Origin: Zygnema cylindricum
Taxonomy: Eukaryota > Streptophyta > Zygnematophyceae > Zygnematales > Zygnemataceae
NCBI GenBank assembly: GCA_037447655.1
Contig: JBBHKE010002172.1
Span: 62,001-126,000, forward strand
DNA: 64,000 bases
Reading direction: 5' to 3'
Notes under the pieces: generated by a model
Database searches by the model: none
What the model was told of the DNA's origin: nothing
What the model saw: only the letters and a program-made list of their open reading frames with translations
In this document: positions 1-12,096 of the stretch, piece after piece
How the letters are laid out: the number at the start of each line of letters is the position of its first letter
How positions within the stretch are numbered: the first letter of the stretch is position 1
Position numbers and translations under genes: made by a program

Positions 1-274
1 AAAATTAAAGCAGTTCTTTTCTTGTATTTGGAATCATATGTCATCATGGCTCCAAACTAGTGTAGAATCAGTATATTTTAGCGACATGGCTGCAACATTG
101 GAGTCGGTTGACTTGTTGAAAAAGCCAACTGGGCCTTGTTATGCTTCTGTAATATTACTATCCACTTATAAATCCGCTTTTGTACATAAAGTTCAGGCTG
201 ACATTCAAACTGCATATGGAGATCACAGAAAGAACAAAATTGGCCGTCCACAGCCAAAACCAAATTGTCTTTAC

Positions 275-3240
275 CTGCAATAACTGATATGTAAATTCGG
301 TGTAACTCATCCCTTCCTCTGACAATAGCCGTTTCTTCACACTTTCCTTCGCCATCATAGTTCCCACACGTGCAAACTTCCCAACGTCTCTCAAAAAATC
401 CAAAAGTGAGATGTCTTTCCACCAGTCGTAGTTATTCACAATAATGGCTCCATATAATGCCTCACGATCTGATTCCCCATTTTGATCCTCTACTTTCAAA
501 ATCTCATTTAAAATCGTCTTAATTCCCTCCACATTTCGTTCGATTGTTTGTTCTTCCAAAACGGGTCTTTCCGCGCTCTTTCCAGAAGGATCTCCCACTC
601 TCCCTGTTGCCCCCCCCAGAAGAGCCACTGGAACATGGCCACATCTCTGAAACCAGGACAGCACCACAATTCCAAGAAGGTTCCCGAGATGAAGACTCTC
701 TGAAACAAAGAACAGAAGCATAGAACATCCAATGAGTTAAATGCACAGAGGAGAACGGGGCGGGGGGGGGAGGAGCAAAGAGAGGGAGAGGGGGAGGGAG
801 AGGGAGAGGGAGAGGGAGAGGGAGAGGGAAGGAGAGAAAAAGAAAGGAGAAAAGATGGAGAGGCAGGGGAAAAAGGAAGAAGGCGGCAGAGTCTCTCTGG
901 ACCAGAAAATGGTCTACATGTACAATATTTTCCGCTCTGAATCATTGAGGACCACACAAAATCATGTGCATGCAGAAAGTGCCCTAGCGAATGGATCATA
1001 TTAAGGAAGATGTCCAATGTACATTCAGATGTAAATTGGAAGTGCTTGGAAAAAATTCAAACTCATCCACTCATGAAAAATATGAACAAAAGAACAAAAA
1101 ATCCTCTACCTCTTTGGGACTTCAAGCTGTAAAGGGTTTTGAAGACTGCGCTTATCCACACTAATTCCTGCATGGCAGTCCCAGATCACATGCTCTCACA
1201 CTGTCGGATGATTTTTTACTAAGCAGATCAAAACACAATATCCAAAAAGAAAAAGGGGGCCAAGACGGACTAGCTTCGGCTACAGTTTCATTTACACTAA
1301 TGAAGAGAAGCCCAAAAGGCATGAACCCCCCTCCTAAAAAATCATTCACTTTCTGTATCACAATTTCAAAGAGCTTGTGAAAATGTACCTGCTGTTGGGT
1401 CGAACCCAACATACACTTTTAGAGGGGTAGTGGAAGCGTTGGAAGCCGCTGCAAAACAAAAAATGAAGGAAAAGGAGCCACTGAGAAAATAGTGTATAAA
1501 TACAAATATAAATAAAGGTGTAAGACTTTCCGCGCTCATTGAATGGAATGCCTTTCATGATAGACACAGAGAGGGAGACAGAGTAATTAAAAAAGTATAT
1601 ACAAAACAAGTATACACGACTACATAATCGGGCCTGTAACATACAGAAGTGGTGTCAACCAATGTCGCTGACATGTGTACACCACCCTAGAGAAAACATG
1701 TCCAAAAAAGGAAAAAAACAGCAAAGGAGGATATCGTTGAACTGCACCAAAAGAATTTTAAGTTGAAGATGGGCAACCAGGTCCCTTCACTTTGAAACTT
1801 GCATGTATTGGCTGAATCCTGCCTGCCTACCTGCATGGAGGTCCTCACTGGTCAAAGACTCCACCAATCCTCTCTCTTTCAGAATGTCCACAACATTTCT
1901 GGTTCGCCATCCAAGATCCATTTGTCAAAAAACCTCCGGCTTTTCCTATGCAATGAATACTGGGAGGTATCAGCGGGGAATCCAGGATAGTTTAAAAAAG
2001 TGACGAGGTATGCTGAGTCGGAACAAGTTTTGAAGTTGTCTAATCGTTAGTGTTAGAGTTGGCCGAAACATTACTACAAGTATGTCATCATATGATTGGT
2101 GCGGTAACTCCACTCATAGTTGTTTCCTTTGTACAAGCGTTAGCAGACATTGCCACTTAACCAAACGCCAGATGGTGAATTACATCCGTCTAAAAACTTA
2201 GGTACCAGATAAATTTGTCAGGGTTATAAGGATGCCAAAAATCACCGCAGTGAACAAACATTTTGCAAGCAAAGGAGAAAAAAAGGTTCGACACTGGATT
2301 TTGGTTTGGCACGTCTTCAAGGAAAAAAGAATGAGTACATTTTCAATAACTCCTGTCGAGTTTTGGAATAGGACACCAACTCATGACCCGTATGATGTAG
2401 ACACATTGGAATAGCCCTAATGAACCTTCACATACATTTATTTCAGATGCAATAAAGGAAAGAGAATGAACAATCCTAATGATAATTGTGAAGTCAAACT
2501 AGATGTTTCCTTAAGAAAAGAACCCCATGCACCGCGTTTTCCAATGCAATATAGTTCAATAAAACTTTAACGCAGCAGTTTAGCTTTGATGAATGGATAT
2601 TCAATTCAGACTATTCTCGAATAGTCTTTTTTTATGCTTTTGGCTGTCACCGACAATGTCAATTTGTTGACTCTGATAATGTACGGTTCAAAATTTTGTC
2701 TCAAATTTACAAAACCTTCACTCGCTTCAAGTCACTAATATCGCTTGACATTTCGAAAGAAAAGAAAAACAAAAAGGAATACAACTGCGAGGAAATAATT
2801 ACACAAGGCGTCCGTGTAACCATACCTTAAGACTTGCCTAAAACTCAATTACATCAAAGCCATAAACATGGACATAAGCGTGAGGCATAGCCTAAACTGG
2901 CCTTATACCCTTTAGTCTGGATCCTAACCCTAATCTTAGCCCTAAACTTAAGCCTTCACCAAAACCTAAACCTAAATCAACGTAAACCTGAACCTAACTC
3001 TACTTTCGGAATAGCATGTGGTCCTACCTCGTAAGACCTTTGTCGTCTTTCTCACGTACTGCCTCCACCTCTAGGGACCTTGTCAGGGCACATTGCGACC
3101 GCCACCGCTCCATGGCGTTCCGAGAGTGCCATGTGGGAGGCGAGGAGATGGAGCCTTTCCTTAACGCAGGAGAGGGGACCGAAATTGATAAATGTCGAGG
3201 AGGACACGGAACGAACCGCTTGAGGCAGTGCGGCCGCCAT
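275..3240 (-). CDS. Tyrosyl-tRNA synthetase, organellar type (3' end outside window)
   Basis: Class I aminoacyl-tRNA synthetase that charges tRNA-Tyr, of the bacterial type used in mitochondria and plastids. Minus-strand exons: 3240-3056, 1898-1831, 1448-1389 and 699-275. They total 246 codons with every junction in phase and GT-AG borders. Exon 1 begins at an ATG in plant-like context (ATGGCGGCC) and encodes a basic, Ser/Ala-rich leader typical of an organelle transit peptide. Exon 2 gives NVVDILKERGLVESLTSEDL, exon 3 gives KVYVGFDPTA, and exon 4 starts with the HIGH-class motif SLHLGNLLG. This is followed by GGATGRVGDPSGKS, NNYDWWKDISLLDFLRDVG and GMSYTEFTYQLLQ, all typical of the family. 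The C-terminal half (KMSKS loop, S4 domain) would lie left of position 1; positions 1-274 read as intron. Function is near certain. Exon 1 is the least certain part, because the exon 2 acceptor is weak (an in-frame TGA lies just upstream at 1925-1927). The gene is divergent from the AFG1 gene. Confidence 0.88.
771..845. repeat. GGGAGA-rich simple repeat
   Basis: A purine-only tract of repeated GGGAGA units lies inside intron 3 of the synthetase gene. On the gene's own strand it is a CT-rich tract. No coding signal is seen. Confidence 0.85.
2907..2998. repeat. Degenerate telomere-like CCTAAA/CCCTAA stretch
   Basis: About ten irregular copies of CCCTAA, CCTAAA or AACCTA lie in intron 1 of the synthetase gene. 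They resemble the plant telomere heptamer CCCTAAA but are interrupted and out of register, so this is an old interstitial relic or chance enrichment rather than a telomere. Confidence 0.45.
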
Positions 3241-4660
3241 AGCCAAGTGGCAGGCGATGAGGCCGACACGCGGCAAAGCCGGACGTAGGCTACTGGAGGC
3301 GACATGACATCCCGGGAAGAGATGGATTACAGGAAACCTTCACTGTTTGTCGAATTGTCGTTCTAGTCTTCTAGAGCGATGCAAGTTTCCAAGCCGACGG
3401 AAAAAATATGATGTGCGCGAAATATTCAGTGTGGAATCAGAAAAAAGTCTGTCTGTTTTTCATATAAAGTGCGCACTATATGGTGTCTAAAATTATTAGT
3501 GTTGTGTATCGGTAAGGATTTGTCGATAACCGATATGGGCCTTTTTTCGGGTATCCGATAATCGATATATTGGTACGATATATCGACATCGGTCTTATTG
3601 CCGATAAGTAGCCGATAATATCGGGTACTTATCGGCGATAATGCCGATAACGATAATTATCGGCGATAACTGTACGGACCGTACAGATAAATGTACGGTC
3701 TGTACACTCAACTGTACGTCATATTCTCCGGACGTGTTCAAGCATAGAAAGTACCGTAGCCGCCATGAAATCTGTACGATTATGATACGGATCCAGTAAA
3801 AACGATGTACCTTTCACATCCGAAGCCATGGCTTTGTCCCTTAATTCCTTGAGATCCACTGGGGACCTGCCACGTGTCAATCTGTTGGCTTTTTTGGCAA
3901 AAGCTGCCAAAAGAGCCATTCCGGGATGCCGGCGCTCACGCTGGCCCGTCCGTTCGTGTTTTCTCATTCCAAGTCGTCCGTTCGATTCCGGCGGCGCGCA
4001 GAATGTTATTTTGCGTCCGTTGTACTTTTGTGTCCGCCGTCCTTTTCCAGTTCCATGCTCACCAGTTTTTTAGTAAATTTACGTACATCGCCGTAAACTT
4101 TTTGTTCAGTTAACTGGCCAGCGTTTATGTGCTGCGTTTACCGTAATATATTGCAGTTAAAATGTAACGGAACAGATTTTCATACGTGGCATGCCACGCT
4201 ATATAAAATCAATTAAATAATACAGTATGTTATAAAGTACTATTATATGCATACTATATATATATTTTAGTTATCGCCGATATGGAATTTGTTGGTCCCA
4301 GACCGATATATCGGAACCTCTGACCGTTCGATAACCGATAACTATTGGTATCGGTGTTATCGCGATAAGTTTTTTACCGATACACAACACTAGAAATTAT
4401 ACAGTAAATACTAAATAGGGAGAACCTGATTCGGTTCTAAGTTTTTTTGCGCTACGAACACAAAATAATGTGGATCTGCAACTACAAACTGTTTTATATT
4501 TTAACGAATGGTCCAAAAACGTCCACGTCACTGAAAACGGAAAGAAGAGTATTAGCACCAAAACAGGCCTCACACTAATCATTTGTATAGCGATTCACGG
4601 CGCACCATATGCCTTCAATCTCGTGTGAAGCTTTACCATCCGGTATCTCCCGTGCCCGCC
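3241..4660. promoter_or_regulatory. Shared spacer of a divergent gene pair
   Basis: The region between the two inferred start codons (3240 minus, 4661 plus) must hold both promoters. About 63% of it is occupied by the hAT-like MITE at 3497-4392. That leaves roughly 250 bp next to each gene for core promoter elements. No convincing TATA box or initiator could be assigned by eye. The promoter role is inferred from position only. Confidence 0.45.
3497..4392. mobile_element. hAT-like MITE, 896 bp
   Basis: It begins TAGTGTTGTGTATCGGTAA and ends with the reverse complement TTACCGATACACAACACTA. Flanking 8-bp duplications are AAAATTAT (3489-3496) and GAAATTAT (4393-4400), 7 of 8 identical, the duplication length typical of hAT elements. 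The interior is rich in CGATA/TATCG words near both ends and has no transposase, so it is non-autonomous. Related copies sit at 13556-13884 and 25136-25566. It occupies most of the spacer between two divergent genes. Confidence 0.85.
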
Positions 4661-7520
4661 ATGTCAACTTTTCCCCCGTATGCATCCCGCGTTATATTAC
4701 AGACTATGAGTGCTTTTCGTGTAAGGCATCTTCTTCCGTACATTGCCATAGGGAATCGACGCAAATGTCTTTTCTCTTTGGAGTTCCTTTTATCCCACAG
4801 ACTTCCCTACAGACTTCCTTGTTTTGCAGGCCACACAAAGTACAGTTCGCTGGAGGCTGGGTTACTCCTCTCGTCTATTCAGGCTCCACGTATTCGAACT
4901 AAACGACAACGATTAATTCAGCACATCATACGGCCAGGTAGCTCTTTCTTTCTTTCTTTCTTCCTTTTCCCGAACTAACAACTGGTTTGCAAATCTGAAC
5001 AGCCATGCGACAATAAGTCTTCCCTGATTCATGTTTTTGCTCTTGTCTTTCCTTGTAATTTTGCATCTTCTTTTGCACTAAAATGTTTTTAAGTCTTTGT
5101 GAACTCTGAAATGAAATTCCTCTCTTCTTTTTCTACTAGGCAAAGTAACTGAGCTCAAGAAGATTTTTGGTTGAGAAATGAAGCAAGAATCTGGTTAACT
5201 GGAGTGGTGTGCTTCATTACCTGCCTTACCTTGCCTTGTCCTTATCTTTTTTTTTTTTTTTTACAGACGGTCATGGCATGCCATGTCAGCACAGGCTGTA
5301 CATTCACTTCAGGTCAGGTTTTCATGGAGTTCTCAAGTCACCGAGCGAAATTTTGAAGACAGAGAAAAGAGGAGCTTCTGCTGGTCCGGCCGAAGCTTAC
5401 TTCCAGTTGGTTGAAAGTGGTTTTTTGCTGTCTGGAGATGTAAAACAGGTAAAAAGCGCACCTGAATCTTTCAGCATTTTCACGGTTTGTTTATCAGTAC
5501 CATCGTACCACTACTCATGTCACTCACGTCCTAATCTGCGAGTTTAGCAGCTGAACGAAAGACCTGAGACACTGCAATTTTTTATGTTTAATGTGACTTT
5601 TTTTTTCTTAACACGCACAAGTTCTAGCATCATCAAGAACCATACTTGCTGATCCTCTCTCAGCTACACAAAATCCTATATTATTTAGACCAAAAATTGG
5701 CTGATAGTGCGCTGAAAACGACACAGCCGCCATTAGACTAAAGGAATATTAGTGTTCATGCGAAACGAGAATATATAATATTAAATAGTGTAGGGAGATG
5801 GGGCGAATTTTAATCCACTCCCGGAAATAGTGGTGTTATTATTTTTTGGCCAGAGTCGTGACAGAATTAGCATTATTAACACTAATAGCGATGAGCAATA
5901 TAGACGCGAAGTCATTTTGAGTCCGGACGATATTCCATCCAATTTTTTTTCTGGGAGACTATCTTTCTGTTAGTCAAATACGAGTCGGTTATAGTTTGCC
6001 TGTGCTTAGCACAATGGCTTTTGTCTCATCGATGGTTTTACAGAATGAACAGGAATGACCTGCGATTTTTTTACTTCCTGGCACTGCTCATCAGTCTTTG
6101 TAATTACCTGTTCAAGGATGTCTATTTTGAACCACTCATGTTTAGACCTTTGCCATTTTGCAGATCAGTTGGGTACGTGGCATTTACCCTGACTTATCAC
6201 TTACAATATTGTTTTACAACTTTTGAGAGGATGGCAGGAAGGAGCAGTGGAAAGGCTTCAGAAGCTTCATGACGAGCTGACTGCTGCCAGTATTACAGCA
6301 AGGTCCTCATCTTCCTTAATCCAGGCGAAACCAATGGGTACAGTTCTGTAGTCCAAAAACTATGTGGAGAGCCGCTAAATGTAGTCCGCATTTCCCAAGT
6401 GTTTTACCTTGTTAGAGCATCATGTACTCTTTATACTAAAACAGTAATCTTAATAGAATCTGTCGGTGGATGGTGAAGCTTAAAGTCGGATCTTGTTAAA
6501 TTTCACGTGATTTTCAAAGAGCCAGTTTTTTGTTTCGTATGACCATGCCTTTGAGTGTTGTGTGTGAAAAAATTTCAGGTCTTCATGGACGACCCTTTTT
6601 ACCTCCTTATGGAAGTTTGCAACTCATGAAGTGTTTAGAAATGTAGTGCCAAGGGGGATATATCTGTATGGTGGTGTCGGAACTGGAAAGACAATGCTTA
6701 TGGATTTGTTCTTTAAGGAGGTGCCGCTAGACAAGAAGAAGCGAGTACATTTCCACTCTTTCATGTGAGCATTTCGAGTCCTTACAAAATTGCCAAAATA
6801 CAGCTTTAGTACTTCCTTGGGTGATAACTTCAGATTGCTTTGAGAGTTAAGTTCCCCTCACTACAAGTTCAACAATCAGTTTGGATCTTAGTACACCACT
6901 CATCTCTATTAGAGTTAGTGAATTATTAGCGTTAACACTTATTGGAATTAACTATACTGAATCATGTTTTGCCACGTGGCTCATTATATCACACATAATT
7001 ACATATTGTTATTGACACTAAGGATTTCGGGTCAAAAGACACGCACTCGACTTAGAGTCATGAACTCTAATAACATGGCCAGTGTCGCTCATCGCTATTA
7101 GATTAGTGCCTTCACTATTGAAACTTAACCACACTAAATTATGTTTTGCACCTATTGTTGTCCACGGACTTAAAAAGCGGTATTGACACTTATTATGATT
7201 TCGGGTCAAAAAACACTCTTTGAAATTAAAGTGCGAAAACCGATGGGCAATGTAGTACACCGCTGTCCCTCACTCTCTCAATATCTCTCTCCTCTCTCTC
7301 CCTCTCTATCCCCCCCTCTCTCTGTCTTTCTCTCTCATGCTCTCTCTCTGTCTCTATCTCGCACTCTCTCGCGCGCTCTCTCCCTCGCTCTCTCTCTCCC
7401 GCTCTCTTGCTCACGCTCTCTTTCTGTCTCTCTCTCCCTCTCACTTTCTCTTGTTCTCTCTCTCTCTCTCGCTCTTTCAGACTCTTTCTTTTTCTCTCTC
7501 TTTCCTTCTCACTCTATCGT

Positions 7521-7584
<64 letters not shown>

Positions 7585-10500
7585 CTCTCCTCTCCTCGCT
7601 CTCTTGCTCTTTCTCTATCGCACGCTCTCCCTTGCGCTCTTGCTCTCTCTCTCTCTCTCACTCTCCCTCTCCCTCTCCCTCTCTCTTGCTATCAGCGTTA
7701 ATGTGGCTGCCAGAGTGAGATCTCATAGAGGCAAAAGAGATCTGCGTGTTCAATCCATGTCATTGACAATCATTCTTGTTGAGCACAGTTGAAGAACTTC
7801 TGAATCAACTGGAAATACCTTTCATGTAAGAAGCTTTTGAAGGCATTTTTTTCATTGAATTCACTTGCAGGCTGGAGATTCATGCGCGTCTACATCAGCT
7901 TCGAGGCAGTTGTGCTGGGGATCCCATCGCCATAGTGGCCGAACAGATATGCAAAGAGTTTTCTGTGTTATGCCTGGATGAATTTGAAGGTGAGGTGATA
8001 TTGAGCTCGCCCATACAAGCTGAAGGTGGAGATTGTGCACCCAGGTTGTTTTTTGTGTGTATGAAAAATGTGGTGGTGAAGGACTCAGACTGGCCATTAA
8101 TGTTGTCGTTTGAAGTCTCGGTAGTTGCAAACTCAGATGTCGGTATGGATTGTGCAGTATTCCCCTTGACCCCTGTCTTTACTGTGCAGTCTTCCCCCAT
8201 AATTCCACCACCTCATTTCTATATTTCTTCTATCCATCTGTGCAGTGACAGACATTGCCGATGCCCTCATCCTCCTTCGAGTACTGGGACGCTCCTGGAG
8301 GCGCGGCCTTGTGCTGGTGGCTACCTCCAATAGCGCGCCAGAGGGCCTGTATCTGGACGGCCTCAATCGCCATCTGGTCTGAGGCAAGCCAAGAGGCTCA
8401 TCCCTCCCTCTCCTTAACGTTGCAACAGTGTTTGTCTTCTTTTCTGCCTCATCTCATTTATTGGACATGTTTGTGTTTCCCTCTCCCTCCCGTTCTTTCT
8501 TTGCCTTCTACTCCCCTTCCCACACCCCCTTCCCTCTCGCCTTCGCCCCGTGCTCCTCCCATATCCTTGATTCTTTCAAATTGACTTTTGTAAGGCCGGT
8601 TTTGTAGATGAATTTGAGAGATATTATTGCATGTGTAAATTCTTTCAAGTTGGACTTAGTTTGTCTGGCCAAATCCTTGCGGTGTTATTTGGAAGTGTCT
8701 CAGGGCATTGAATCATGGAGAAAATAATTATGTTTTATTCACATTTTCTTTTCTCATTTTGTTTGTTTAGGTGCAAAGTTTTATTGAGTTATTCTCAAAA
8801 ACTTGGGGTTTTGTAGACTACTGTCTCCAGCTTTTATTTTGAGTCTTTCTTGGTCTTGATGATTTTGAAGCCTGATACCTTACAGTTTGACTCTTCTTTA
8901 GTTACGTGATTTGAATAACATACGTGATTAGCCTTGAAGTTTACCAAGTTGTTTTCCTTATTTCTTGTGACCTTGCAGTTTATACCCTTTTTTGGATTGT
9001 TGAGGAAACACTGTGATGTCATAAACCTGGATAATGATGGGAAAGAAGGCAAAGACTATAGGAGAAGTCTTGCTCAGCTGAAGGCTTATTTCTATCCACT
9101 TAATGATGAAGCGGACATGAATATGGACAAAATCTTTCTGGCAATTACAGGTCAGAGAATACGTTTTCCTATTTGCTCTTTTTTCTGTTCTGCGTGCAAA
9201 CTGGAGAGTCAACTTTCCTGGCAACTATTCAGTTGCATTCTTTGTCGGGCAGTTTAATAACATTCTGACGGATGTCCGAATCTTTGCTTAAGTTACCTTT
9301 TGTGATGTATATGGGCAAGGGTAGTTGAGGTATTAGCAGAGGGTGTGTCCATTTCCTTTGTCAACTACATTTTTCATTCCAATTTATCTTCGTATATCTT
9401 CCGTGAAAACTGAGGAATTGGACCTTGGAAAGAAGGAATGTATGATGACACCATGAAGGCCACGATTCTTCATTAGTTAAGCAACAAGTCCCTTCTGCCA
9501 GCAATTGTATTTTAGCTTTTTGAGATTTTGTCTCAAAGAGGAAACTGCCTCTCTGTGAACCGCTGACCTTTCAGATGGTTTGCCTGCCCTTTAAAATTTT
9601 TGTCTCAAAAGAAAAAGGGAACGCCTCACGTGAAGCTTTGACCCTTGCAGATGGTTTGCCCGGCCAGCCTGCTTCAGCAGAAGTGATGATGGGGCGGACG
9701 GTTCGTGTGCCTCTTGCGAGTGGCCGTGTGGCGCGTTTCAGTTTCGCTGATATTTGTGGGAGTCCACTGGGAGCCGCTGATTATCTTGCCCTTGTTCGGC
9801 AGTACCGCGTGGTCTTTGTTGACAGGTGTGTGGCACCTGAAGCTCAATATAGAGGCAGTGTCTTGTAGTATCTGTTGTTGCACACATATTAAAGTTCCGT
9901 AATAACAAACGAAGAAAAGAAAAAAAGAAAAAGGGGAAACAAGTGGAAAGCGAAAAGCTTGTGAAGAAGTAGCTTATAAGTTTGTAGTTGTTTGTTTAGT
10001 TTGTTTTTTTTTGTTGTTTAAATTCGTTTGTTAGCTTCAGCACAGATTATGTTAAAAACTTCAGAAAGTTGTGATTCATTTAGCACTGTCTTATTTCTTT
10101 TGGGAATTGGAGTATATTTGGAACTTGTAATAATAATTTTCCTGAAGTTGTGGCCAGTACAGTGCAGTTTTGGGCCATTAATGTTTGACTTTCTTTTTTG
10201 TGTCAGTGCTCCTTTGTTGATTGGGAGAGGGGGTGAAGCTGAGAACAAACTGTCCACATGGTGCTTGAAAACTTGATTTTCTCATCATTTTCAATCGTTA
10301 AATGTGACCTCTTATGGTTTTAAGTTGTATCAGAAGTCCTTACCCTGTATCTGTCAATTTTTTTGCTGATTTTGTATTCCACATTCTTACTGTTTTCCGC
10401 CAGGAGGATAGGACTGAATTGTTTAAACCAAAAACATATTTTGCCCCTTCTTTTGTTTGCTTGTTACTCTCTCCCTCTTGACACAGTCAAGTGTGATTGC

Positions 10501-11047
10501 TGAAATTTTTTATTTCGCTTCGTTATTTCTTTTTTGTTGGCACAGAATTCCCTGGTTAGGCGATCCATCAAACGAACACTTGGCGAGGCGATTTGTAACT
10601 TTCATCGACATTGTATACGAAAACCGTATAATTTTATTCTGCTCTGCGGATGTTCCTTTATTATTCCTGTTTTCATCCGAGCCTGGCGCTGGACAAGACC
10701 CTGGAGAAGATTCTCGCGTTCAGTTTTTCGAAGGAAAAAAGGATGCTGAAGAGGGAACAACATTAGTCCCTCAACTTTCCGTTGCGGGAATTGGGGGAAG
10801 TTCGGGCCGGTCAACCACCATGATTGGTAATATGGAATGGAGCGCTACAGGGAGGGCGGGTGTTTCTTTAGCGGATCTGACTGGACGTACTTTCACCAAG
10901 GTGGCCTCAAGGAGGACACTCTCCAGACTACTGGAGATGCAAAGTGAAGGGTATTTGACAAGGAATACTGAACTGGGTGACAAGGTCGTTTCTTTCCTTA
11001 AGTCTCAAGTCTCAGTTTTAGCTACTAGAAATTTTTTGAAGGTATAA
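4661..11047 (+). CDS. AFG1/LACE1-type mitochondrial AAA ATPase
   Basis: Member of the AFG1 (LACE1) family of P-loop ATPases that act in mitochondrial protein quality control. Nine exons: 4661-4937, 5267-5448, 6238-6302, 6579-6764, 7871-7989, 8246-8376, 8979-9150, 9651-9825, 10546-11047. They join in frame to 602 residues. The start ATG has a strong context (CCCGCCATGT); a second ATG at 4706 is possible. The first ~90 residues are Arg-rich with almost no acidic residues, as in a mitochondrial presequence. Walker A is GGVGTGKT (residues 206-213), Walker B is VLCLDE (269-274), followed by VTDIADA and the sensor-like VATSN (301-305). The C-terminus carries [15 protein letters not shown], matching the family's conserved tail. 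Exon 3's donor is best placed at 6303 (GTCCTC) because the stronger-looking GTACAG at 6338 breaks the frame. The gene is divergent from the synthetase and convergent with pyruvate decarboxylase. Confidence 0.93.
6900..7240. repeat. Dispersed AT-rich repeat in AFG1 intron 4
   Basis: Words such as TTAGTGAATTATTAGCG, TTAACTATACTGAATCATG and TTTCGGGTCAAAA recur twice within this block and again near 20681-20860; a looser relative lies at 15240-15420. This indicates a dispersed repeat family. No terminal structure could be defined. Confidence 0.5.
7262..7690. repeat. (CT)n-rich simple-sequence tract in AFG1 intron 4
   Basis: About 430 bp of CTCTCT with interspersed GCTCT and CCCTCT, including an uninterrupted run of more than 25 CT dinucleotides near 7523-7563. 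It lies 180 bp upstream of the exon 5 acceptor. Long Ser/Leu-rich open frames across it are an artefact of the repeat. Confidence 0.95.
9519..9668 (+). repeat. Tandem duplication creating a decoy splice acceptor
   Basis: An imperfect duplication of about 75 bp places two near-identical acceptors ahead of AFG1 exon 8: CTTTCAG/ATGGTTTGCC ending at 9574 and CTTGCAG/ATGGTTTGCC ending at 9650. Use of the second keeps the family reading frame (DGLPGQPAS). Use of the first reaches TAA after five codons. Confidence 0.75.
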
Positions 11048-12096
11048 AAGCTAGCATTATTTTTTAACATAGGCTCTTGCAGGCTCTTTTCTTGCTGATG
11101 GTCTATTGTAATTTTTGAAGAAATTGTGTTTTCATTTGATTCCGCAGGTCTTGGATGTATCTTGCCTAGTTTGTCAAATTAGACAGGGATGATGGTAAAA
11201 TATTGTGCAAAGATTAGCGATACATAGCATTTGATATTTGAGAAACTATCAAATCATGTACATATCATTTATGCCATCTGCAATTGGATCAGATGATTAA
11301 TAGTGGAGATGCGAGGAATGATCTGATCAATTTTCAACAATTGGTAATTAAATTAGAAATCAACATGACATATCTCTGAAAAACTATCCAAGTCATGGAG
11401 AACATCTGCACACACAAGTGACATAAACCTACTTGAGGTTTAAGCTCTTTTCAATGGTTTCTTAACCATCAAAACTCCAATTTGATTATTTATAGCTTGG
11501 AACGGAGTGTTAGAACTGACTTCCTTTGGGTTTATCAACATACTCATAGAAATTCCTGGTGGATAAATATTTCGTGCACGAGGATGATAATGACGCGTGT
11601 GTTTGGTCTTTTTGGCATGAGAAATTACATGGAAGGAGCCATGCCGCCAATGCACACAGTATATCAATTACAAGTCTACAGTAAGATGGAGTGAGAGAGG
11701 GAATGCATAGGCCCAATCTTCAATATGATCATTAGAAAAACTTGAATTGCGTGAATGTTATAATAACAAAGTACAACCCAGACAGGTGCTGGAAAGAACT
11801 CTTCTTGCATCCTTTCTGCTTTACTGTCTTGTAATAAAGGTTTTTGACCACTTGTTAATTTCCTACAGAAGTTGGTACACACGGATACATAATCAATTTA
11901 ATGTTACATCATATCCACTGCTGATTTCAAGCGAACAAACCCTTGCCAGCTTCAACCACCTATATTGTTCCCATCAATTGTGAAACATATGTATACATAA
12001 GCTTTCTATATTAAACTTGATGCAATTACAAACAATTCAGTTCCGTAATCAACAAAACGTCCTCACTGTACCAGCTACTTTCGATTATTTACACTC
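11048..12096. other. Convergent intergenic region
   Basis: AT-rich spacer between the stop of AFG1 and the stop of pyruvate decarboxylase. An AATAAA at about 11832 could serve as an AFG1 poly(A) signal. No coding region, RNA gene or defined repeat was recognised. Confidence 0.6.

Noticed and set aside
4583-4660. Longer N-terminus for AFG1
   Set aside because: The frame is open but begins with TTG; the first ATG is at 4661 in strong context.
6303-6337. Extending AFG1 exon 3 to the GTACAG donor
   Set aside because: Leaves one base over, which breaks the frame with exon 4; the earlier GTCCTC donor keeps it.
7183-7792. Ser/Leu-rich open frames of 103-172 codons
   Set aside because: They are translations of a CT simple repeat inside an AFG1 intron.
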